Shown here piece after piece: positions 23,919 to 34,200 of a DNA stretch of 64,000 nt (within the stretch, counting starts at the first letter, position 1; each line of letters opens with the position of its first letter). A model generated the notes under the pieces. That model did no database searches, had not been told where the DNA came from, and saw nothing but the letters and a program-made list of their open reading frames with translations. The stretch lies in NCBI GenBank assembly GCA_023935145.1, contig CM043700.1, forward strand, positions 26,479,501 through 26,543,500. The letters are read 5' to 3'. The translations under genes and the position numbers were made by a program. The DNA is from Bretschneidera sinensis. Taxonomy: Eukaryota > Streptophyta > Magnoliopsida > Brassicales > Akaniaceae.

Positions 23919-26900
23919 ATGTTTGGGTCAAAATATATTCCTCCCTCAGTTAGAGATAACATGTCAAACCAATCTCCAGCTGGATCTTCACACTATCAAG
24001 AAGATATTGACCATGAGCATGAGTATCACCTTGATGATGATCATGACTCGCAAACTGATTCTGAGACTAAGCCAATAACAACGAAAAGTCAAAACAATGA
24101 TAGTGAACAATACGAGATAATTGGTAATTTTTGTATTATAATACATTCTCTTTATAACTAGTTTGATATCACATTGTTATATTAATTATAAAATTTATGT
24201 TTTCAATGTATAGATTCTAAAGGGAGGGTGAGAAAGCAAACACATGTCCTACAAACCTCACAAGTGTGGTCCATGGAACGTGAGGAAAAAATTGTTGTCC
24301 ACTTCAATGCACGTAATCAACCTATTAAAAAATATGGTCAAATATTAAGTAGCTGGTTGGGCAAAGTTACAAAGAGAGGGAACCTCTGTCCGCATGGCTA
24401 CACGGATTGGAAGAAGGTGTCTTCTAACTACAAGAAGGACTTTGTTTTATTGATTCGGGTAAGTAACAACAACTTAATTTCGGGTTTTCTTCCAAAAAAA
24501 AATTTTATTTGTGGTATTGTACATGTATATAATCCTTAACACCAAAAATTCTTATTTGATATCGATTTTCTTTGAGATGATCGACAAAATTTTATTGAGG
24601 ATGATCGGTAAAAAATGGAAAGACTACAGATATGTACTTAAAAGGGACCACGTAAAGAACAAAACAAAACAACAAGTTTTGAGCAATAATGTTCCAAAAG
24701 GAATAGATCAAGACCAGTGGAAACAACTGGTGAACTACTGGTTTTCTGAGCAGAGTGAGGTTGTTTTATCATAATTATGTTCATTTGAATTCTTATTGTT
24801 TCTATTTATTTTTAATGACTTATTATTCAATTGGTTTATTGTTGGTGTAGAAATATTCTACTATAGCGACAGCAGCACGTGAAAGACAACAATGTCCTCA
24901 CACGATCGGATCAAAGAGTTTTGCTAAAAGACAAGATGAATATGTGAGTTGATTTGCTTCATTCATTCAATCTTCCATTCGAGATATAGTGTATTGAGTC
25001 ACTATTTGAACTCTTTTCATAAACGGTAAGAGATGAAACATGGAAATGAGCCCGGGCGCGTAGAGTTTTTTGCTGAAACTCAAAAATGCAAGGATTAAAC
25101 TTTTATTGGTGAAGCATCACGACAACTTGTGGTAAGGTTAGTCATTAATTTGACTTGCTAGTGAATGTCTTAAGGAACTCATATCTCATATTATCAAGTG
25201 GCAATAGGCATAACTTATGGAATTCACATCTTATATTATCAAGCAAATATAACTTGCAAACCCTATTTTCCATTATGAAGCTATTATAAAAGAAGGCCAT
25301 GTATGAAATTGAATTTGAGATTTGATTATGAAAATAAAACATTCAGATGTTTCAAAACACTTGGAATTATGTCATATAGAAATACACACATAATTGGGAT
25401 CAGATTTTTGCCCCTAAAAGTAGATAGATGAAATAGTTACTCTTTGTTTTTTTATTTTTTTGTTGTTCGTTGTTAAATTTCCAAAATAAAGTGATCTGCA
25501 AGAAGTTTGATTAAACTGTGGACATATTTGACAAATGATATACAGTCTCTCTATTCGTAAGGCTTTTTTTGTTGTTGATTTGCATGATATCTGCAGCATT
25601 TGTGTTGCAGAGGGTTAAATGGAGGGTAAAATGAGGCTTTACACCTTTGCTTTTAAAATTTCAAGAAGGTTGATCAATGATGAACATTTTTAATTTCAAG
25701 CTTTGCACCTGTTCTATTTTACTAGAGAGTGTTAATGTTTTCCGAAGCTAGTAGCTTCTCTAATTGACTTATAGATAGTAATATTTGTGGAAGTGGATTT
25801 AGTCTAATGATAGGCTACTGACCAGATGGTTGAATTATATTGTTATACCTGTTGCAAATGTTTGGAAAAACTTGGAATCTAAGTTATTTTAATATTTGTG
25901 TGAGTGCATTGCTCTATGGACTTCCATGGGACTTTGGTGGAATTCTAGAATTTTATCCCCACCTTGTGGGGATGTGAAATAGAAATTATAACAAAATCTT
26001 GAATATAATTTTAATTTATAAGGTAGACAACTTTTATCTTTCATAATAATTGACACAACTTGGGTAATTGTTATCATAGGAGAAAAAAATAGAGAATTTT
26101 ATCCGTGAGTGCATATTTATACAATCGAGACCCTAGTTGATCAAATGGGTCAAGCCTAAATAAATAAAGCCTAACATTTAAGAGGATAATACCAAAAAAC
26201 CACCGAGGACATGACATAAGGGATCATTCTTATACACTGTCCTTGAAAACCACCTTCTCACATATTATCTTTCATGATTATTAAACAACAGCATGATGGG
26301 TTTTATCATTCAGAATTTGCCTCCTTTATTAGATAAAACCTTCTAGAAGTTAGATGAGCATAAATGGATTGAAGAAGTCTGCTATATTTTTGCACTTCCA
26401 TTGCACATGATTTATTGATTGTGATTTGCCTATTCCATTGATTAGATGATTTCTAGAATTTTGTACTTAAAAGCTATTTGTGCGATCTCTTGTAAATTAG
26501 AAAGTCAAAAGCTATGATCATTGGAAGATCACATTATTGAACATTGAATTTCTTGCTTCTTAGTTGTCATTTGGGGTGCAACATTAGTTTTTTTTTTTTT
26601 TGTTGGGGTAAATTTGGTATTTTTATCGAAGGATATGGATATAGCCATTATAATTTTGATTGTGATCATAGTTATATGTTATTTTATATACAAATCATGA
26701 TCTTCTTAAGTTGAGAGATATTGAGAAGGGGAAGGGAGTTTATCAACTTGGCTAAGCTTTGTTTAATACCTTATATTTTTTCAAGAGATTCACTTCACCA
26801 CTGCTAAGCATAGATTAATTTATGTTGTCTTTTGTTGATGGTTGCTACCTCAATTAACTAGTTGAAACTTAGATCACTGTTTGGTTTATTTTGTTTGGAC

Positions 26901-27441
26901 TGTATTTTTGTTTTTCATTTGCAGGAGGTTTTATGGAAATATAGGGGAAATTCTGCCCATTTTTCTATAAAATCTTATAAGCAACTTTTCTTTTATATAA
27001 CTTTCGTTGCATAATCTTTAGGGGAGTTTAATCTTTATTGTTTAGTAATTGTAGGTGACAGCTGAAGCTCATGTTGCCGAACTTGTTGCAGCTTCATGAT
27101 CTTTTGATACTAGCAATAATTTAGCAATACAAAATGAAGTCTTCACCGAGTTTATAAGTGACGAGAGTTCTGGTCGTGTCAGAGGTCAAAGGTTTGGAGT
27201 TATACCTTTTGCCGTGTATGGACTTTCAGCTCAAATTAAGAATGATATGGGATACAATGGGGCTTATGCTGAAGAGATAAATAGTTTGAGAGCACAAATA
27301 TAAGAAAACAATCAATAGCACGTGCATCATATTCAAGAAATAACAGCGAAGCACGATGATCAAATGAACAATATGCAATCCCAAGTTGATGAACTGAAAT
27401 CTTTACTACAACAGTTGGTTAATAGAGGACCTCATAATTGA
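23919..27441 (+). pseudogene. Outer CACTA second gene (Transposase_24/Ptta-En/Spm-like), decayed
   Basis: An ATG at 23919 opens an acidic exon (MFGSKYIPPSVRDNMSN, then HEHEYHLDDDHD). Later exons run about 24214-24459 (VHFNARNQPIKKYGQ, WLGKVTKRGNLCP), 24574-24757 (MIGKKWKDYRYVLKRDHV, DQDQWKQLVNYW), 24851-24943 (HTIGSKSFAKRQDEY) and about 25032-25131 (HGNEPGRVEFFAETQ). After a 1923-bp intron the C-terminus lies at 27055-27441 (AVYGLSAQIKNDMGYNGAYA, then a coiled-coil-like end). Stops include GAA to TAA after QKCKD, TGA after VAELVAAS, TAA in LRAQI and TAG near 27316. Some positions broken in the nested copy (Trp in TDW and in NYW) are intact here, so the two copies decayed independently. Confidence 0.75.
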
Positions 27442-27654
27442 TTTCAAGTGTGATGGTAAAATAATTTTCCAGACTACATTCCATTACTTTGTTTTGTATG
27501 AATTTTATATGTTAATTATGATTGTTTTTTGTGTAAATGAGATGACTTTAGTATTAATATTTGAATTTTTATGGATTTGATGATACATTTTATTTATTGA
27601 AGGGTAAATAGTGTTGATATTTAAGCCAAAATAATGTAAAAACACAATTAAACT

Positions 27655-27925
27655 CACTCTAAGCACCGCAATATGCATAATGTCCGTAATATAACAGCAC
27701 TTCTAGGTGCCAGTATATTACGGCGCTTAAAATGGCTGAAATATACCGGCGCTTAGAAGCACCGCAATTAAGGACCGAAATATAGCGGTGCTTCTAAGCG
27801 CTCAAAAAAATGCATATTGCAACGCTTTTTTTAAGCGCTAGTATTGGCACTTTGACACCACACTATCCGACGTTTACCATAAGCGCTGGTATTACATATT
27901 GCGGTACTTTAAAATGCTAAAATAT
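27655..27925. repeat. Subterminal motif array, outer right end
   Basis: GGCGCTT and AAGCGC palindromic motifs with AATAT spacers lie next to the right terminal repeat, as at the other element ends. Confidence 0.8.
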
Positions 27926-27955
27926 ACACACACAACAAACATCAGCGTTAACCCT

Positions 27956-27968
27956 TTATCTTGTAGTG
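27956..27968 (-). repeat. Right terminal inverted repeat of outer CACTA element
   Basis: TTATCTTGTAGTG matches the left end exactly in reverse complement. Flanking DNA resumes at 27969 with ATAGTGTGAAAACTTAATCT, which aligns with the paralogous unit near 29890. Confidence 0.9.
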
Positions 27969-28280
27969 ATAGTGTGAAAACTTAATCTCATATTAAAAAA
28001 AAAAAGATTATAAATAAAAAAATATATATAAATGAATGCTCATTATAAAGTGTTAACATATTTTTAATGGGTGTTGTGCTTTAAGTGACTAGCACATGCG
28101 TGCGCACAAGTTGCTTACAAAAGTGCGAAGGTCTGGTATATTCAACCAGGTCGATGACTCTGCCTACAAAGCATCACATGCATTTTTAAGTTCGACTGGA
28201 GAAGCGGCAGGTGTGGAAGTTGAGTCAAGTATTGTTTTGGTAGGCGAGTAAGAAGCAAGCGAGAGTGCTGGCGCGCTGTT

Positions 28281-28449
28281 GCTTATAAACTATATTCTAG
28301 TAGTCTAGATAACTAGAAGCTTCATGAAAACTAGAAAAAAAAAATTCTTAAGTTATTAAAATAGAGGCTTATAAATTGTACTCTAGTAGTCTAGATAGCT
28401 AGAAGCTTCATGAAAACAAGAAAAAAATTATTCGGTTAATAAAATAGAG
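28281..28449. repeat. Tandem duplication, second-unit copy
   Basis: It has the same two-copy structure as 5679-5840, with copies at about 28281-28366 and 28367-28449. This shows the small tandem duplication existed before the larger segment was copied. Confidence 0.8.
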
Positions 28450-28844
28450 CCTTTCTGGAATTGATCCAAGAGCTGTTAACACAATGGCCAATTTCTGGTA
28501 TATTCAATCAAGTCGGTGACTTTTCTTTATAAAGCATCACATTTGTTTATAAGTTAAAAGAGTAATTGAATAACCTATTATCTCATAAATTTAAGTTAAA
28601 TTAAAAATAATTTGATTAATTTTTTTATATTTTAATATATCATTTTATATATAAGTGATTGAAAAATTAAATATTTTATATATAAATTTAAATATAAAAA
28701 TCCAAATATTCGTATATTTTTAAAATAATTAATAACTCAAGTATAAGAGATCTTGTTTACCTTTCTCTAAAAGGGGGAAAGCTGTTATTAATATGTAATT
28801 ACCGATGTTTTAAAATACGGCTTTTGGGTGTTCATCCGGGCGTA

Positions 28845-29252
28845 CGTCCCGTGTTTTTACTGCTGAGCGCTCATCTTTTGCTTTGGGTTGTGATATTATT
28901 ACACTTCATAAATATATAATACATGTTATCTAGTTTAATAATAATTACAAACTATTTAATTAATCACTTACAAGTTACAACAATATAAAAATATAAGTTA
29001 TACTTAATATATTTTATATATTAATATTTATAAAATTATAATCATCACACTATAGAAAGTTAATAAAGTATTAAATCTTGATAAAAATTAATTAATTAAT
29101 TTAAATTTTTTATTTTTTTATTTTATTTAATTAATTAATTAATATTATTTTATTAAATTTTTGAAACACCTAACGGTTTCAAAAGATTTATGTCTCAATG
29201 CTTCGAGGCAAAACATCTCGTTCAACATCTTTGTCCCTGAAAACCGTGGTAA
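28845..29252. repeat. Dispersed AT-rich repeat, copy 1
   Basis: It matches 55612-55985 over most of its length, from GATATTATTACACTTCATAA through AATTAATTAATT. It ends in a GC-richer tail with CTTCGAGGC and CAAAACATCTC. It is absent from the equivalent place in the first unit, so it inserted after the segments separated. The family is not recognised. Confidence 0.65.
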
Positions 29253-29771
29253 TTACAACAACCTTTCTTCACCGTCTCCATTAGTATATCTTTTACTGGT
29301 AACGTGCAAACAACCGTAAAACAAGGAAATGCATTTCTTTAGGCATTCATGAATATTCTTGGAAGAAATACTTGCACAATGTCTAGAACTTACTAGAGTG
29401 TAAGTCCGTGATTCTGTAAAAGAAATTTAGTACGTGACAAATTGACAATTAAGATGTTAGCATAGGATAATCTAGAAATTGAATTTGATGAGGATGTATT
29501 GGACGGCAGATGACGAAGTTTCATAAAAAAAAAAAAAATTAAAAGTAAAGCAAAAACGGTAATCTTACTTTTACCAAACATCGCAAAATAAACACATAAA
29601 ATTACAGTGAGTTTTTTTTATAATTACTAATAAAGTTATTCACGCTCACATTGGATACAATAATTTTATTAATAACAAAATAATAAATTGTACAAATTAC
29701 CAACATAAGCTTTTTGAAATCATCACCGGAGCTATCCAGTATCCCACACCCCAAAAATGGGTAATGCTCTT

Positions 29772-29774
<3 letters not shown>

Positions 29775-29818
<44 letters not shown>
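29775..29818. repeat. (AT)n microsatellite
   Basis: About 22 uninterrupted AT dinucleotides lie in the second unit. The equivalent place in the first unit (about 6440) has no such expansion. Confidence 0.95.
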
Positions 29819-29820
<2 letters not shown>

Positions 29821-31275
29821 TACATAACCGCTGTACCAAAACTCTATACCATATCAGCTTAGGTGTTAGTGTAGATTACTAGATTGTTAGAGTGAGAACT
29901 CACTCTCAAATGGGAAAAAAATAAAATTATGCCTGAAAGGGTATATAAATGAATGTCTGTTATAGAGTGTTAACGTATCTTTAGTGGGTATTATATTTCA
30001 ATGACTCGATATGCGCTCGCGACATAAACTATTAACAAAAACGTGAAAGTCTAGTATATTCAATCAAGTCGAAAGCATCACACATATTTTTAAGTTTGAT
30101 AAGAATAATAAAGTAATTATCCTAAAAGCTTAAATTTATGAAAAATGATTTAGTTAATTTTTTATATTTTAATACATTTTTTTTTAATTGAAAAATTAAA
30201 GGGAGCCCAAATGTTTTTTTTATACTTTTAGAATAATTGACAATTCAAATATAAAATTTTTTGTTGACTATTGTCTCATTATCGGAGGAAAGAGAGTTTT
30301 GTTAATTGTCGTCTCGTTTGTATGTAAGATTAATTACAGGTGAAATTCTTGTTTGATCAGGTACAAAACACTATTTTTACTGGTAACGTACAAACAACTG
30401 TTAAACAAGGAAAAACGCATTTCTTTTGTTATCAACTTAACGTTTGTATTAATGCATTTTTCAAGAATATTCTAAGAAGAAATATTTGCAAAATGTCTAG
30501 AACTTACTAGAGGGTAAGTAGGTGATTGTGTAAAAGATATTTAGTGCATGTGATAAATTGACAATTATGATGTTAGCGTCAGAGATGCAAGAAATTGGAT
30601 TGGATATAGATTGGGCAGATGAGAAATTTTCATAAAGAAAATAGTAAAATAAAAGAAAAACAGTAAATTTATTCTTAATCAGATGGGAACATCCAAAACA
30701 AATACCTAAAATCATCCCTGAGAACTTATTTACAATTACTAATAAAGCTACTCGCACCCCGACTCCCGGCAATGATTTGATTAAAAGCAGAAGAGATAGA
30801 TTTGCAAACTGAAAAAACCCAAAATCCTCTGGCCCTTCTCTCTAATTAATTTATTATATTTGCGAGGCATGGATTATGATGACAAAGCATCAGAGTTATG
30901 ATGTAACTCTCACAAATAATCACACACATCGAATACCATGTTAGAAAAATTGCAATGACATGTAACATCTGCTGTCTTAAGTCCGTCAATACATATAAAT
31001 GGAAGTAAAATGAATTCACAAGCCAGAAATGATACAATATGTTGTCATTGTTATTACTTATTTTACACTCGCAAATAAAAAATTCCTGCTCGCTGTTATC
31101 TTCACTCTTAAGATAGAACAAATAATTCATTCAAGAATGCCATACATGTATATATCTACACAGAATTCATGATCGATTTTTTTATTTTAATTATTATTAT
31201 TTTTTAAATAAGGAACCGATTTACTTGTGATGCATGCAATAACCCAGGTTTTTAACTGTATGCCAAACCACATTG

Positions 31276-34200
31276 TCATCTCTTCTGGAAGTTGAAGGCT
31301 TTTATTGCAATAGCGAAGATCACTGCAAAAAGCAAGCAAAAACCCACTACCATGACACCAGCTATACCCAAGAAATCATGCCTAAACCCAAGCACATTTC
31401 TGAGTAACTGGCTTACAGGCACCGAGTGAATCTCATCTGATAGCTTCACAAGTCTATGATCATCACCATACTGTGAAGTCACAAGGCCATACAGAGTCCA
31501 GGCTATAGGGTTTGCCCAGTAATACCATCTCCACCATATTGGGATTCTCTGAAGAAGATACATGCACGGGATGGGGGTGAGAGTATAATTTAAATGACTG
31601 ATCAATAAGAAGAAATGATTATAAAGGATAACTAATTCATTACCTTGTGAGAGATCATGAAGCCACTGAAAAGGTTCCAAAGCATATAACACGGTGCAGC
31701 AATGATGGCAGCCACATTATGATTCGGTGTGACAGCAGTCGTCATCATTCCGTAATAGGTGAAGTATAGCATAGTAAAATACATAAAGAATATGTACCAA
31801 ATGAACTTTAAAGCAGTCCACTCGAATGAAGCCATAGAGTAGAAGATTGTGCAGTATATAATTGATTGTGCAAATACGTAAGGGAACTCGATAAAAACCT
31901 GCACAATTAAAGATAGGCGAATTTTTTTAGACTCGAGGATTTTGCACGTATAATTGCAGGGAAAAGGGGATGAGGGGAGAAGTTAGACCTGAGCAAATGC
32001 AAATGGAAGCGCAGAGTACATCCCCGCAGCTCTCTCTCGATATGAAACAAATCTTTCAATAGAAACAACAGGTTGAGCAGCAGAACCATTAGTAACTCCA
32101 ATGAACAAGACTGCTACATACATGGACCCCATAGCATTGAATAAGTCTTGCTGGGTTTCCCTGAAAGAAAAACATTTAAATGTAACGGAGCACTATTGGA
32201 AAAAACAAACATCTAGACCAAAGAGTATGAGACTTCGCGAGTACACAGGCTACAGACACCGTTTGGTTGGGATTTTAGCAAGCTTAAATCCCAACCAAGC
32301 GTCGCCACGGTAAGAATAGATGCAGAGTACATATAATCAAAGATCTTCAATGCACATAAAATTTTATTGTCTATCAATGCACTCTGAAGTCAAAAGGTGC
32401 TGTGACATCTCTTTGTACAGCCTCAATCAACGTTCTTTGTGGCCTTTTTGTTCTGGCAACACCTTCACTTAGAAACCATATCATACTTAACTAATGTCAG
32501 TGATCTTCAATGCACATGATTAACTTAGTAACTGATCTTGTTTACAAATGACACCATCTAAAAAAGCTTCACATATTCACAGATGGTACATTCCACTAAT
32601 GAGAAACACGTACACTGAAAAATTAGGATAGGGAAAATCTATTCACCAAACATGCTCATGTTGGTTGAAAGTAGCTCTGTGAAAGAAAACCGAGACTACA
32701 AAATCTACTTCAGATTCGGGCAACATGGCCTATCAGGCAACTTTCAAACCACAAAAGAAATATAGATGGGCAAATTATATGGTACTAATACCCCAACTAC
32801 CAAGCACAAGGCATCTCAAGAATATTAGCAAAGGCATATAGCAATATGGACATCAAAAGATTTTTAGATAGGAAAAATTAGGAAACCTTTTAGAACCAAA
32901 TCTCCAACATATTGTTCCAAGCATCAATGAGATGACAACAGTGTAGAAGAAGCGAACTGCTGTGTATTGCGGGTTTCGCCAATATGATAGATTTTGCTTC
33001 CATAGGCAAGCTAAGAACTGAATAAAGAATGGCTGAGAATATTTGGTTGGAAAGTCCAGATCTTCTGAATTGCTACTAGGCTTGCTTAGACTTGCAACCA
33101 ACTCTCTATTACGTCTGAAACAAAATAAGACAGTGCTGTCAAATAAGGAAAATATTCCCACACAAAGGAAAATGAAAACAGCTAAATTCATGGAGAAAGA
33201 GCACATACTGAAACAGATTAGACTTTCGGTAAATTTCTGCAAAATCGACTCCCAAACGATCTTCTTCAGCCAAAGAAGTAACCTCAAGCATCCACACAGC
33301 AGGATTATAGCCGGCCCTGATCTTTGGCACTCCTTCAACTGCCTACAGAACAAAAACAGGAGATTGAGAAAGATAAGCACCACCAGCAGAGATTCAAACA
33401 TAAATTTGGACAGGAAAACTAAAAGCATGTCATGTATGTAAATGATGAGAAAAATGAAAATTTATCACCTAAGTGAGAGACAATGAAAAAATAAAGTTTA
33501 GGCTATTACTATTTCATTAAGACAATAGATACAATTAAAAATTGAACAACCATACAGTTACTGATACTGCTATCTTTACTACATGTGATGTATTTTTGAA
33601 TGGCATATATAATTTATAAATAAGATATCAAAAGATTCACCTTGGAGGAGCCAAATCTCCATAAAATATTATGTTCCCTACTAGTGTTAAAAATTGGGTA
33701 GAACAAAATATAATGAAACTCAAATATTTTGGTGGGCCATGGCCCCCTTTAATCCCCTTAAAGTTCTACCAGTGATCAGCCCAGATTCATAACGACTAAA
33801 CTAGAAAATGGCTGTAGATCAAACATGCTAAGAGATAGGAACGTGCACCAACCTCCAAATACTTGATGAGATCACAAGACTTCACGCCAAGTGGACCAGC
33901 ATAAATGAGCTCTCCACCACGCTTCATAAACAAAAGCTGCAGTAACGGATGAGAGATAAGGGGAGGTTCAATAAGGAGAAAATTAGAACATTTTAAATGG
34001 ACTTAGTTTAAATATTTTAATGAAACTCTCTGTAACTGAAGAACAGGCATATCATCCAGAATAAAAGAAAATATGTGCCAGCTTCAACAGCTACAAGGAT
34101 GTGACAGAAAAGCAACACTTCCTATTCATAGGCATTCCTAATTTTTAGTGTTCATATCTCAGACAGGAACCCCGCTATTAATATTGCAATCAACAAAACT

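Larger units (their letters stand above)
6523..27968 (+). mobile_element. CACTA (En/Spm) DNA transposon, outer element, 21.4 kb
   Basis: The left end is CACTACAAGATAA (6523-6535) and the right end is its exact reverse complement (27956-27968). Both start with the CACTA superfamily signature and lead into subterminal arrays of short palindromic motifs. The flanking 3-mers are ATG and ATA, an imperfect match to the 3-bp target duplication expected. The best evidence is the related DNA at 29865-29905, which reads through the equivalent site with no insert. The plus-strand genes of this element are the TNP2-type transposase (19563-23350) and the Transposase_24-like gene (23919-27441). About half of its length is a second, inverted CACTA element. 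Both genes carry stops, so it is not autonomous as it stands, although its ends look intact and might be mobilised in trans. Confidence 0.88.
27969..30840. repeat. GA3ox upstream-region array, second and third units
   Basis: 27969-28200 continues the first unit after the CACTA insertion and is matched by 29890-30100 (GTGTTAAC, ATGCG-GCGC, TAGTATATTCAA-CAAGTC). 28195-28450 matches 5600-5840. 29262-29560 matches 5880-6160, and 29575-29890 matches 6200-6520. 30290-30640 is a third copy of the GA3ox upstream block, including its TATA-like stretch. No GA3ox exon follows in the second or third units. The second unit is interrupted by a dispersed AT-rich repeat (28845-29252) and an AT microsatellite. 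Confidence 0.7.
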
